Source: Methylibium sp035762065 (lineage in GTDB: Bacteria > Pseudomonadota > Gammaproteobacteria > Burkholderiales > Burkholderiaceae_C). Taken from it: a stretch of DNA of 64,000 nt. Below the pieces are notes generated by a model that was not told where the DNA came from, made no database searches, and saw nothing but the letters and a program-made list of their open reading frames with translations. Below, in pieces: positions 7,335-15,693 of the stretch (position 1 is the stretch's first letter; every line of letters starts with the position of its first letter). The DNA is taken from contig NZ_DASTPW010000051.1 of assembly GCF_035762065.1 (NCBI RefSeq), positions 1-64,000 of the forward strand, given 5' to 3'. A program made the translations under genes and the position numbers.

Positions 7335-9517
7335 GCCGCCCTCGCGATCCGGCCCGCCTGCAGGGCCTGCATGATCTGCTCGCGCGGTCCGTCGGCGACG
7401 ACCTTGCCGCCGTCGATCACGATCACGCGCGTCGCCATCGGCAGCAGCGAGGTGCGGTGCGTGACCAGCACCACCGTCTTGCCGCGGGCGAACTCGCCGA
7501 GCTTGTGCGTGACGTGGGCTTCGGTCGAGAAATCCATCGCGCTGGTCGGCTCGTCCAGCAGCAGGATCGGCGCGTTGTGCAGCACCGCGCGCGCGATGCC
7601 GACGCTCTGGCGCTGGCCGCCGGAGAGCATCTCGCCGCGCTCGCCCACCGGCATGTCGAAGCCGCGCGGATGGCGGTTGACGAATTCGGCGAGGCCCGCG
7701 GTCTCGGCCGCCGCCACGACGCCCGCGTCCTCCGCGTACGGCAGCCCGAAGGCGATGTTCTCGCGCAGCGTGCCGTAGAACAGCGTCACGTCCTGCGAGA
7801 CGCAGCCGAGGTTGCGGCGCACGTCGGCTGGGTCGAGCTGGCGCATGTCGATGCCGTCGAGCAGCACCGCGCCTTCGGTGGGCGCGTACAGACCGAGCAG
7901 CAGCTTCTGGATCGTGCTCTTGCCCGAGCCGACCTTGCCGATCAGCGCGACGCGTTCGCCGGCGGTGATCCTGAAGCTCACGCCTTCGAGCGCGGCGTCG
8001 GTCCTGCCGGGGTAGGCGAAGCGCACGTCGCGGAACTCGATCTCGCCGCGGAGTTCGGCGCGGTGCACGAAAGCCGAGCCCTCGGGCCGCTCGACCGGCT
8101 GGCTCATGATCTTGTTCAGCGACTCCATCGCCGTCACCGCGCCCTGGTACTGCAGCAGCAGCCCGACGATCTGCCCGGCCGGCGCGAGCGCGCGGCTGGC
8201 GAGCATCGTCGCGGCGATCAGCGCGCCCATCGTCAGGCTGCGGTGGCTGATCAGGTACACGCCGACGACGATGAGCGCGATGCTGACGAGCTGGCCGAGC
8301 CAGGCGGTCGCGGTCATCGCGCCGGAGGACAGCGCGCGCATCTTGATGTTCACGCCGGCGAGGTAGCCGTTGGCCTGCTCCCAGCGCTGCTGGATCACGC
8401 TTTCAGCGCCCTGGCTCTTCACCGTCTCGATCGCGGTGAGACTTTCGATCAGCGTCGCGTTGCGCTGCGCGCCGGCCTGCCAGGTCGCCTGCGAGAGCTC
8501 GTGCAGCCGATGCTGCAGCACGTAGCCGACGACGACGATCAGCACGAAGGCCGCCACCACCGGCAGCGCGAGCCAGGGCGAGAGCCACACCAGCACCGCG
8601 ATGAAGATCAGCGCGAACGGCAGGTCGATCAGCGCGGTGACGGTGCTCGAGGCGATGAAGTCGCGCACCTGCTCGAAGCCGCGCAGGTTCGCCGCGAAGG
8701 AGCCGACCGCCTGCGGCCGGTGCGCGAGCTGCATGCCGAGCACGCGCTCCATCAGCGTCGAGGAAATCTGCACGTCGATGCGCGCGCTGGCCTCGTCGAC
8801 GAAATGGCTGCGCAGGCTGCGCATTGCGAGGTCGGCGCTGATGACGATCAGCACGCCGATCGCCAGCGCCCACAGCGTCTCGACCGCGTGATTGGGCACA
8901 ACGCGGTCGTAGACGTTCATCGAGAACAGCGGGAAGGCGATCGCGAAGAGGTTGATCAGCAAGGCGGCCCACAGCACGTCGCGGTAGACCTTGCGCTGCG
9001 CCAGCACCGCGCTCCAGAACCAGTGGCCGGAAGCGGTGGGCCGAACTTCGGGGGTGCGCTCGTCGAAGCGGAACTTCGGGCGCACGAACAGCGTGACGCC
9101 GGCGTAGCGGGCTTCGAGCTCGTCGGCCGCGAAGGCGACGGCGCCTGCGCCGGTTTCGGGCAGCAGCACGTCCCAGCGGCCGTCGGCATGGCGGCCGATC
9201 AGCACGCAGGCGCGGTCGTCCTTGAGCAGCGCGATGGCGGGCAGCGTCGCGACGTCGATGCCCTCGAGCGGCAGCCGCTGCAGCCGCGAACTGAGGCCGG
9301 CGCGCCGCGCCGCGCGCTCCGCGAGCGGCAAGGTCAGCCGCCCACCGACCAGCGGCAGGCCGGCCGCGAGCGACGCGCGCGAAGCCCCGACGCCATGCAG
9401 GCGGCAGACCTCGAGCAGGCTGTCGAGCAGCGGATCGGGATGGATCAGGTCTTCGCGCAGCCGCGTCGTCGTGGCGCCGTGCGAGGCAGGGGAGGCGGAG
9501 GCGGAGGCGGAAGACAT
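7331..9517 (-). CDS. Type I secretion ABC transporter with C39-like domain (LapB-like)
   Basis: 728 residues starting at the ATG at 9517, two bases downstream of the Nudix stop. An N-terminal peptidase-C39-like domain (about 30-150, starting near DPLLDSLLEVCRLHG) lacks a recognisable catalytic QxxxCG motif, as in LapB-type exporters that keep rather than process their substrate. The membrane domain follows (about 170-440), then the nucleotide-binding domain with Walker A GKVGSGKST, signature LSGGQRQ and Walker B ILLLDEPTS. It should power export of the RTX adhesin encoded two genes downstream. A longer upstream frame exists only because the GC-rich antisense remains open through the Nudix gene; it was not used. 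Confidence 0.93.
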   Translation of the reverse strand: MSSASASASPASHGATTTRLREDLIHPDPLLDSLLEVCRLHGVGASRASLAAGLPLVGGRLTLPLAERAARRAGLSSRLQRLPLEGIDVATLPAIALLKDDRACVLIGRHADGRWDVLLPETGAGAVAFAADELEARYAGVTLFVRPKFRFDERTPEVRPTASGHWFWSAVLAQRKVYRDVLWAALLINLFAIAFPLFSMNVYDRVVPNHAVETLWALAIGVLIVISADLAMRSLRSHFVDEASARIDVQISSTLMERVLGMQLAHRPQAVGSFAANLRGFEQVRDFIASSTVTALIDLPFALIFIAVLVWLSPWLALPVVAAFVLIVVVGYVLQHRLHELSQATWQAGAQRNATLIESLTAIETVKSQGAESVIQQRWEQANGYLAGVNIKMRALSSGAMTATAWLGQLVSIALIVVGVYLISHRSLTMGALIAATMLASRALAPAGQIVGLLLQYQGAVTAMESLNKIMSQPVERPEGSAFVHRAELRGEIEFRDVRFAYPGRTDAALEGVSFRITAGERVALIGKVGSGKSTIQKLLLGLYAPTEGAVLLDGIDMRQLDPADVRRNLGCVSQDVTLFYGTLRENIAFGLPYAEDAGVVAAAETAGLAEFVNRHPRGFDMPVGERGEMLSGGQRQSVGIARAVLHNAPILLLDEPTSAMDFSTEAHVTHKLGEFARGKTVVLVTHRTSLLPMATRVIVIDGGKVVADGPREQIMQALQAGRIARAA

Positions 9518-9519
9518 CG

Positions 9520-10065
9520 TCAGGCGATATCGGCGGTGTGCACGCCGAATTGAGCACGCCTGCGATCGTCGAAGTACCAACGCAGGGTCTGCGTCACGGT
9601 GCGGAAGGCGAGGTCGTCCCAGGCGATCTCGTCCTCGGCGAACAGCCCGACTTCGAGCGATTCCTCGCCGGGGGCGAAATCGACGTCGAGCAGGGCGGCG
9701 CGGTAGAACAGGTGCACCTGGCCGACGCGCACGACGCTCAGCACCGAGAACAGGCCCTGCAGCTCGATGCGTGCGCCGGCCTCTTCGAGCGTCTCGCGCT
9801 GCGCGCCTTGCTCGAGGGTTTCGCCGAGTTCGAGGAAGCCGGCCGGCAGCGTCCAGTAGCCGCGCCGCGGCTCGATCGCGCGGCGGCACAGCAGCACGCG
9901 GCCCTGCCACACGGGGATCGCGCCCACGACGTTCAGCGGGTTCTCGTAGTGGATGGTTCCGCAGGCCGGGCAGACGGCGCGCTCGGCGTTGTCGCCCGCC
10001 GGGACGCGGTACTCGACCGCCGCGCCGCAGGCTTTGCAGTGCTGGAAGCTGCGTCCTCGAACCAT
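9520..10065 (-). CDS. Nudix hydrolase with N-terminal zinc ribbon
   Basis: 181 residues. The N-terminus carries a CKAC...CPAC zinc ribbon (about 9-33), followed by a Nudix fold with the box GFLELGETLEQGAQRETLEE, which keeps the catalytic RE...EE residues. This architecture is shared by NudC-like and related small Nudix enzymes that cleave nucleoside diphosphate-linked compounds; the substrate cannot be read from sequence. The start at 10065 is preferred because the zinc ribbon begins only a few residues later. It ends two bases before the ABC exporter start and so may share its transcript. A role in secretion is unlikely. Confidence 0.88.
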   Translation of the reverse strand: MVRGRSFQHCKACGAAVEYRVPAGDNAERAVCPACGTIHYENPLNVVGAIPVWQGRVLLCRRAIEPRRGYWTLPAGFLELGETLEQGAQRETLEEAGARIELQGLFSVLSVVRVGQVHLFYRAALLDVDFAPGEESLEVGLFAEDEIAWDDLAFRTVTQTLRWYFDDRRRAQFGVHTADIA

Positions 10066-10158
10066 GGCGCGGCAGTTTAGGCGCGGGCTTTCCGGCAAGG
10101 CCCACGACAAGCCCGAGTGGCATGATCGATCGGGCCGATCAGCCTCATCTACCACCCC

Positions 10159-10854
10159 ATGAGCCACGTCTTCCAGCCCGCGCCGATCCCGACCGTGCCC
10201 GTCGTCGGCGATGCCCGCCGCTTTCCGGTGCGCCGCATCTACTGCGTCGGCCGCAACTACGTCGACCACGCGATCGAGATGGGAGCGACCGGCCGCGAGG
10301 CGCCGTTCTTCTTCATGAAGCCGGCCGACGCGGTGCTGCCTGCCGAGGGCGAGGCTGCCGTGGAGATGCACTACCCGACGTTGACGAAGAGCCTGCATCA
10401 CGAAGTCGAGCTCGTCTGCGCGATCGGCAAGGGCGGACGCGACATCGCCGCGGCCGATGCGCTCGGGCATGTCTTCGGCTACGCGGTCGGCCTCGACATG
10501 ACGCGCCGCGACCTGCAGAACGAGATGAAGAAGCAGGGCCGCCCGTGGAGCATCGGCAAGGGCTTCGACGAGTCGGCGCCGATCGGTGCGATCACGCCCG
10601 CGGCGCAGGTGCCGGGGATCATGAAGGCGCCAATCGCGCTCGACGTGAACGGCAACGTGCGGCAGCTCAGCCACATCGACAAGCTGATCTGGAGCGTCGC
10701 GGAAACCATCGAGCACCTGTCGCGCGCCTGGGCGCTGCAGGCCGGCGACCTGATCTATACCGGCACGCCGGCGGGCGTCGACGCGGTGGTCGCGGGCGAC
10801 GTGCTGGAAGCGCGCATCGAGGGCTTGAGCCCGCTGCGCGTCAGGATCGTCTAG
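10159..10854 (+). CDS. Fumarylacetoacetate hydrolase family (fumarylpyruvate hydrolase-like)
   Basis: 231 residues, the length of single-domain FAH-family enzymes. Recognisable blocks are YCVGRNYVDHAIEMG near the N-terminus, FFMKPADAV, the metal-binding HHEVELVCAIGKGG segment, GYAVGLDMTRRDLQ and the C-terminal DLIYTGTPAGVDAV. The MSHVFQP-type start and the adjacent glutathione-transferase-like isomerase resemble NagK-NagL, which act after gentisate cleavage: isomerisation of maleylpyruvate, then hydrolysis to fumarate and pyruvate. No gentisate dioxygenase is in the window, so the pathway assignment is inference. It is divergent from the Nudix gene. Confidence 0.9.
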   Translation: MSHVFQPAPIPTVPVVGDARRFPVRRIYCVGRNYVDHAIEMGATGREAPFFFMKPADAVLPAEGEAAVEMHYPTLTKSLHHEVELVCAIGKGGRDIAAADALGHVFGYAVGLDMTRRDLQNEMKKQGRPWSIGKGFDESAPIGAITPAAQVPGIMKAPIALDVNGNVRQLSHIDKLIWSVAETIEHLSRAWALQAGDLIYTGTPAGVDAVVAGDVLEARIEGLSPLRVRIV

Positions 10855-10868
10855 GGCGGTCGGAAGCC

Positions 10869-11510
10869 GTGGAGCTCTACAGCTACTTCCGATCGTCGGC
10901 GTCGTTCCGCGTGCGCATCGCGCTCGCGCTGAAGGGGCTGGACTACGACTACAGGCCGGTGCACCTGGCCAGGAACGCGCAGCTCGGCGCCGACTTCACC
11001 GCCATCACGCCGACGCAGCTGGTGCCGCAGCTGGTCGACGGCGGGCAGGCGATCGGCCAGTCGCTCGCGATCATCGAGTACCTCGACGAGACCCATCCGG
11101 AGCCGCCGCTGCTGCCGAAGGAGCCCGTCGGGCGTGCGCGGGTGAGGGGCCTCGCGCTCGACATCGCCTGCGAGATCCACCCGCTCGACAACCTGCGCGT
11201 GCTGCGCTATTTGGTGCGCGAGTTGAAGGTGGGCGAAGACGCGAAGAACGCCTGGTACCGGCACTGGGTGGAGCAGGGGCTCGCGGCGGTCGAGGCGAAG
11301 CTGGCTTCGTCGCCGCAGACGGGCCGCTGTTGCCACGGCGATGCGCCGACGCTGGCCGACTGCGTGCTCGTGCCGCAGATCTTCAACGCGCAGCGCTTCG
11401 ACTGCCGGCTCGAACACCTGCCGACGGTGATGCGGGTGTTCGAGCACTGCATGCTGCAGCCGGCGTTCCAGGCCGCGCAGCCCTCGGCCTGCCCGGACTT
11501 CGAACCTTGA
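10869..11510 (+). CDS. maiA: Maleylacetoacetate/maleylpyruvate isomerase (GST zeta type)
   Basis: 213 residues from a GTG start 14 bp after the FAH-family gene. The N-terminal thioredoxin-like domain starts ELYSYFRSSASFRVRIALA, containing the SSxSxRVRIAL glutathione-binding motif of zeta-class GST isomerases. It continues with QLVPQLVDGG and GQSLAIIEYLDE, then a helical domain with ACEIHPLDNLRVL. These enzymes isomerise maleylacetoacetate or maleylpyruvate with glutathione. Which substrate is used here is not certain; pairing with the NagK-like gene favours the gentisate route. A TTG that overlaps its TGA may start the next gene. Confidence 0.9.
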   Translation: MELYSYFRSSASFRVRIALALKGLDYDYRPVHLARNAQLGADFTAITPTQLVPQLVDGGQAIGQSLAIIEYLDETHPEPPLLPKEPVGRARVRGLALDIACEIHPLDNLRVLRYLVRELKVGEDAKNAWYRHWVEQGLAAVEAKLASSPQTGRCCHGDAPTLADCVLVPQIFNAQRFDCRLEHLPTVMRVFEHCMLQPAFQAAQPSACPDFEP

Positions 11511-12334
11511 GCGGCGAGCGCGTCCTGGGCAAGAAAACCCTCTCGGAGGAAACGGCCGGAAGCCATCGGGAGCAGGGGCTTTTCGATGCCGGCTGGTTGC
11601 GGCCCGTGTTCACCTCGCCGCGCGTGCGCGCGCTGATGACGACGCGCCAGGGCGGCGTCAGCGCCGCGCCCTACGACACGATGAACCCGCGCCCGGGCAT
11701 CGGCGACGCGCCGGAGGCCGTTGCCGAGAACCGTGCGCGGCTGCAGCGCGCGCTCGGCCTGCGCAGCGTGCCGCTGAGCCAGGTGCACGGCACGGTGGTG
11801 TTCGAGATCGACGCGGCGAGCGCCGCAGCGCCGATGCCCGAGGCCGATGCCAGCGTCTGCGTGTCGCCCGGCTTCGCCTGCGAAGTGCAGGCGGCCGACT
11901 GCCTGCCGGTGCTGTTCGCCGACGTGCAAGGCCGCGGCGTGGCGGCCGCGCATGCGGGCTGGCGTGGCCTGGCCGGCGGGGTGATCGAGGCGGCGCTCGC
12001 CAAGCTCGTCGAGCGCAGCGGAGCCCGCCCCGAAGACATCGAAGCCTGGCTCGGCCCCTGCATCGGGCCGCGCAGCTTCGAGGTCGGGCCCGACGTGCTC
12101 GGGGCCTTCGGCGCCGCGCTCGACGCTCCCGGCGACCGCTTCGTCGCGGGCGCCGTCAGCGGCAAGTGGTTCGCCGACCTGCCCGGCCTCGCGCGCGACC
12201 GGCTCGAACGCGCCGGCGTTCGCCGCATCGACGGCGGGCGCTGGTGCACCTTCGAGGATGCCTCACGGTTCTTCTCGTTCCGCCGCGACGGCCGCTGCGG
12301 CCGGCTCGCCGCCTGCATCGGCCTCGCGCGCTGA
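11507..12334 (+). CDS. pgeF: PgeF/YfiH laccase-domain protein (peptidoglycan editing factor-like)
   Basis: 275 residues if translation starts at the TTG overlapping the previous stop. The family core begins near RALMTTRQGGVSAAPYD, so the first 30 residues are less certain and no better ATG or GTG is present. Conserved blocks are LSQVHGTVV, the metal-ligand segment QAADCLPVLF, AAAHAGWRGLAGGV and AWLGPCIGPRSFEVG, with FFSFRRDGRCGR near the end. YfiH/PgeF family members have been linked to removal of L-Ser misincorporated into peptidoglycan precursors, and to polyphenol oxidase or purine nucleoside activities. Its 3' end overlaps the convergent small membrane-protein gene by 72 bp. Confidence 0.87.
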   Translation: MSGERVLGKKTLSEETAGSHREQGLFDAGWLRPVFTSPRVRALMTTRQGGVSAAPYDTMNPRPGIGDAPEAVAENRARLQRALGLRSVPLSQVHGTVVFEIDAASAAAPMPEADASVCVSPGFACEVQAADCLPVLFADVQGRGVAAAHAGWRGLAGGVIEAALAKLVERSGARPEDIEAWLGPCIGPRSFEVGPDVLGAFGAALDAPGDRFVAGAVSGKWFADLPGLARDRLERAGVRRIDGGRWCTFEDASRFFSFRRDGRCGRLAACIGLAR

Positions 12335-12520
12335 CTCGGCCCGCTTGCGCGCGCGCCGGCGCGCCGGCGTGCCCATCAGGTACATCACGATCGCGATCGG
12401 CCCCAGGCCGTAGAGCAGCAGCGTGAAGAAGGCGCCGAGCAGCGTGCCCTGCGGCGACATCGCCTCGGCCGCCGCCATCAGCACCGCGACGTAGAGCCAG
12501 GCGATCAGCACGATGAGCAT
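12263..12520 (-). CDS. Small conserved membrane protein
   Basis: 85 residues starting at the ATG at 12520. Two predicted membrane helices cover about residues 1-18 (LIVLIAWLYVAVLMAAAE) and 27-48 (LLGAFFTLLLYGLGPIAIVM), followed by an Arg-rich then Ala/Glu-rich cytosolic tail. Similar short proteins with this layout are common in Burkholderiales, without known function. It is divergent from phaC, with about 95 bp between the two starts, and its 3' end overlaps the pgeF-like gene on the other strand. Confidence 0.7.
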   Translation of the reverse strand: MLIVLIAWLYVAVLMAAAEAMSPQGTLLGAFFTLLLYGLGPIAIVMYLMGTPARRRARKRAESAREADAGGEPAAAAVAAEREEP

Positions 12521-12540
12521 CGGCCGCTTGTAATCCCGCA

Positions 12541-12569
12541 GTGACCGGCGCGGGTCGCGGTCGGATAAT
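12541..12569 (+). promoter_or_regulatory. Candidate sigma-70 promoter of the PHB operon
   Basis: GTGACC (12541-12546) and GATAAT (12564-12569) match the -35 and -10 consensus at four and five of six positions and are 17 bp apart. The -10 lies about 45 bp upstream of the phaC start. An AAGGAG ribosome site (12604-12609) sits five bases before the ATG. Confidence 0.5.
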
Positions 12570-12614
12570 TTTTGGCCGCACCGAAGCCGCCCGCAGGCTT
12601 CCCAAGGAGACCCG

Positions 12615-14303
12615 ATGAAGCCAAGCGCCAACGCCCTCGGCGCCGACCCCGCTGCGGCCCTGCAGCAGTTCACCCGCATGTGGACCGAGTGGATCAAGGA
12701 GCCGCGCGGCGTCGAACTCGCCGCGGCCGGCCTGCCGCAATTGCAGTCGGACTACCTGCGCGAGGCGACCGCGCTGTGGAACCGCCTGGCGCGATGCGGC
12801 GATGAAGGGCAAGGCGACGACGGGACGGCCGACCGCCGCCCCGACCGCCGCTTCGCCGGCGCCGACTGGGCCGCGAATCCGGCGGCGGCCTACACCGCCG
12901 GCATGTACCTGCTCAACGCGCGCACGCTGATGCAGCTGGCCGACCAGGTGCAAGCCGACGAGAAGACCCGGCAGCGCGTGCGTTTCGCGGTGCAGCAGTG
13001 GATCGACGCCGCTTCGCCGTCGAACTACCTGGCGCTGAACCCCGAGGCGCAGCGCAAGGCGCTCGAGAGCAAGGGCGAGAGCATCGCGCTGGGCATGAAG
13101 CAGCTGTGGCACGACCTGCAGCAGGGCCACGTCTCGCAGACCGACGAGAGCGTCTTCGAGGTCGGCCGCAACGTCGCGACGACCGAAGGCGCGGTGGTGT
13201 TCGAGAACGAGCTGTTCCAGCTCATCCAATACAAGCCGCTGACCGCGAAGGTGCACGAGCGCCCGCTGCTGATCGTGCCGCCTTGCATCAACAAGTTCTA
13301 CATCCTCGACCTGCAGCCGGAGAACTCGCTGGTGCGGCATGCGCTCATGCAGGGCCAGCAGGTCTTCATGCTGAGCTGGGTCAACGCGACCGAGGCGATC
13401 GGCGACAGGACCTGGGACCACTACGTCGAGGATGCGGTGATCCGTGCGATCGACGAAGTGCGCGCGATCAGCCGGCAGGACCGGATCAACACGCTGGGTT
13501 TCTGCATCGGCGGAACGCTCCTCGCCACCGCGCTCGCGGTGCTGGCCGCGCGAGGCGAAAAGCCGTCGGCGAGCCTGACGCTGCTCACCAGCTTCCTCGA
13601 CTTCAGCGACACCGGCGTGCTCGATCTCTTCGTCGACGAGGACATGGTCAAGCTGCGCGAAATGTCGCTCGGCCAGCGCGGCCTGCTCAAGGGCAAGGAA
13701 CTCGCCACCACCTTCAGCTTCCTGCGGCCGAACGACCTGGTCTGGAACTACGTCGTCGGCAACTACCTCAAGGGCGAGACGCCGCCGCCCTTCGACCTGC
13801 TGTACTGGAACAGCGACTCGACCGATCTGCCCGGGCCGATGTACTGCTGGTACCTGCGCCACACCTACCTGGAAGACAACCTCAAGGTGCCGGGCAAGGT
13901 CACGGTCTGTGGCGAGAAGCTGGACTTGCGGCAGGTCGATGCGCCCACCTTCATCTATGCCTCGCGCGAGGACCACATCGTCCCGTGGCATAGCGCCTAC
14001 CTCAGCACGCGCATCCTGCCGGGCAAGAAGCAGTTCGTGCTCGGCGCTTCGGGCCACATCGCCGGCGTGATCAACCCGCCGGAAAAGAAGAAGCGCAGCC
14101 ACTGGACGAACGCGAAGCTGCCGCCCACCGCGCAAGCCTGGTTCGACGGCGCGACCGAGCACCCCGGCAGCTGGTGGCCGGCGTGGATCGGCTGGCTGGC
14201 ACCGCACGCCGGCAAGCTGGTGCCGGCGCCGAAGACGCTCGGCGATCGCACGCACAAGCCGAGCGAGCCGGCCCCCGGGCGCTACGTGAAAGCCCGGGCC
14301 TGA
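12615..14303 (+). CDS. phaC: Class I polyhydroxyalkanoate synthase
   Basis: 562 residues. The enzyme polymerises (R)-3-hydroxyacyl-CoA, mainly 3-hydroxybutyryl-CoA, into PHB on granules. The lipase-like box GFCIGG holds the catalytic Cys297. Asp453 (REDHIVPW) and His481 (GASGHIAGVINPP) complete the triad. The conserved N-terminal PhaC domain precedes an alpha/beta-hydrolase core with LLIVPPCINKFYILDLQP. Length and motifs fit class I synthases that act without a PhaE or PhaR subunit. It is the first gene of phaC-phaA-phaB. An AAGGAG site supports the start. Confidence 0.97.
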   Translation: MKPSANALGADPAAALQQFTRMWTEWIKEPRGVELAAAGLPQLQSDYLREATALWNRLARCGDEGQGDDGTADRRPDRRFAGADWAANPAAAYTAGMYLLNARTLMQLADQVQADEKTRQRVRFAVQQWIDAASPSNYLALNPEAQRKALESKGESIALGMKQLWHDLQQGHVSQTDESVFEVGRNVATTEGAVVFENELFQLIQYKPLTAKVHERPLLIVPPCINKFYILDLQPENSLVRHALMQGQQVFMLSWVNATEAIGDRTWDHYVEDAVIRAIDEVRAISRQDRINTLGFCIGGTLLATALAVLAARGEKPSASLTLLTSFLDFSDTGVLDLFVDEDMVKLREMSLGQRGLLKGKELATTFSFLRPNDLVWNYVVGNYLKGETPPPFDLLYWNSDSTDLPGPMYCWYLRHTYLEDNLKVPGKVTVCGEKLDLRQVDAPTFIYASREDHIVPWHSAYLSTRILPGKKQFVLGASGHIAGVINPPEKKKRSHWTNAKLPPTAQAWFDGATEHPGSWWPAWIGWLAPHAGKLVPAPKTLGDRTHKPSEPAPGRYVKARA

Positions 14304-14405
14304 TCCAGGCGCGGGCATGGGGCTGGACCCGAGCTTCGGTCCCACGCTGCGTGGCATGCTCGACCGCACTTCTCGTCTCTCCCGCACCTCATCAAGGAGT
14401 CGCTC

Positions 14406-15587
14406 ATGAGCACCGACATCGTCATCGTTGCCGCCACCCGCACCGCCGTCGGCAAGTTCGGCGGCAGCCTCGCCAAGACGCCCGCGCCGGAGCTGGGCGC
14501 CGCGGTGATCCAGTCGCTGCTCGGCCGCAGCGGGCTGGCGGCCGAGCAGATCGATCAGGTGATCCTCGGCCAGGTGCTGACCGCCGGCAGCGGCCAGAAC
14601 CCGGCGCGGCAGGCGACGATCAAGAGCGGCTTGCCGACGAGCGTGCCGGCGATGACGATCAACGTCGTCTGCGGCTCGGGCCTCAAGGCCGTGATGCTCG
14701 CGGCCCAGGCCATCCGCGACGGCGACTCCGAGATCGTGATCGCCGGCGGCCAGGAGAACATGAGCCTCGCGCCGCACGCGGTGATGGGCTCGCGCGAAGG
14801 CCAGCGCATGGGCGACTGGAAAATGGTCGACACGATGATCACTGACGGCCTGTGGGACGTCTACAACCAGTACCACATGGGCATCACGGCCGAGAACGTC
14901 GCCAAGCAGTACGGCATCACACGCGAGCAGCAGGACGCCCTCGCGCTCGCCTCGCAGCAGAAGGCCGCCGCGGCGCAGGACGCCGGGCGCTTCCAGGATG
15001 AGATCACGCCGTTCGGCATTCCGCAGAAGAAGGGCGAGCCGATCGTCTTCGCGGCCGACGAATTCATCAACCGCAAGAGCACCGCCGAAGGCCTGGCCGG
15101 CCTGCGGCCCGCGTTCGACAAGGCCGGCGGCGTGACCGCGGGCAATGCCTCGGGCATCAACGACGGCGCCGCGGCGGTCATCGTGATGAGCGCGGCGAAG
15201 GCCGAAAGCCTGAAGCTCAAGCCGCTGGCGCGCATCGCCTCGTACGCGACCGCGGGGCTCGATCCGAAGATCATGGGCATGGGCCCGGTGCCGGCGAGTC
15301 AGCTCGCGCTGAAGCGCGCCGGCTGGAAGGTGGCCGACCTCGACCTGCTCGAGATCAACGAGGCCTTCGCGGCCCAGGCCTGCGCGGTCAACAACGAGAT
15401 GGGCTGGGACACGAGCAAGGTCAACGTGAACGGCGGCGCAATCGCGATCGGGCACCCGATCGGCGCCTCGGGTTGCCGCATCCTGGTGACGCTGCTGCAC
15501 GAAATGCGGCGCCGCGCAGCCAAGCGCGGCATCGCCTCGCTGTGCATCGGCGGCGGCATGGGCGTGGCCTTGACGGTCGAGCGTTGA
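14406..15587 (+). CDS. phaA: Acetyl-CoA acetyltransferase (beta-ketothiolase)
   Basis: 393 residues. The enzyme condenses two acetyl-CoA to acetoacetyl-CoA, the first step of PHB synthesis. Cys89 in NVVCGSGLKAV is the acyl-accepting residue, His350 in GHPIGASG and Cys380 in CIGGGMG are the catalytic pair, and the NEAFAAQ motif is present. Length is that of the tetrameric biosynthetic thiolases. AAGGAG at 14394-14399 precedes the start. It follows phaC after about 100 bp. Confidence 0.96.
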   Translation: MSTDIVIVAATRTAVGKFGGSLAKTPAPELGAAVIQSLLGRSGLAAEQIDQVILGQVLTAGSGQNPARQATIKSGLPTSVPAMTINVVCGSGLKAVMLAAQAIRDGDSEIVIAGGQENMSLAPHAVMGSREGQRMGDWKMVDTMITDGLWDVYNQYHMGITAENVAKQYGITREQQDALALASQQKAAAAQDAGRFQDEITPFGIPQKKGEPIVFAADEFINRKSTAEGLAGLRPAFDKAGGVTAGNASGINDGAAAVIVMSAAKAESLKLKPLARIASYATAGLDPKIMGMGPVPASQLALKRAGWKVADLDLLEINEAFAAQACAVNNEMGWDTSKVNVNGGAIAIGHPIGASGCRILVTLLHEMRRRAAKRGIASLCIGGGMGVALTVER

Positions 15588-15621
15588 GCGCGGCGCCCCG
15601 GCCTCGTGCGAACACGCTTGA

Positions 15622-15654
15622 CCTCGGTCGGCGTGCGCCTCACCCTCGGTCGGC
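15622..15654 (+). repeat. Two CCTCGGTCGGC copies between phaA and phaB
   Basis: CCTCGGTCGGC occurs at 15622-15632 and 15644-15654, exactly 22 bp apart, which is about two helical turns. The pair lies in the 106-bp gap between phaA and phaB, ahead of the phaB ribosome site. A DNA-binding role is possible but unproven. Confidence 0.4.
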
Positions 15655-15693
15655 ACGACAGTCTCTAGAACATTCACTCCAGGAGAAACAACG

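Noticed and set aside
7331..10123. 930-codon extension of the ABC transporter upstream through the Nudix gene
   Set aside because: The extra 200 residues lie in the wrong frame of a Nudix gene with intact motifs; the ATG at 9517 gives the family's normal length.
12156..15677. 1173-codon minus-strand open frame opposite the pha genes
   Set aside because: phaC, phaA and the pgeF-like gene on the plus strand carry all catalytic motifs; the antisense frame has none.
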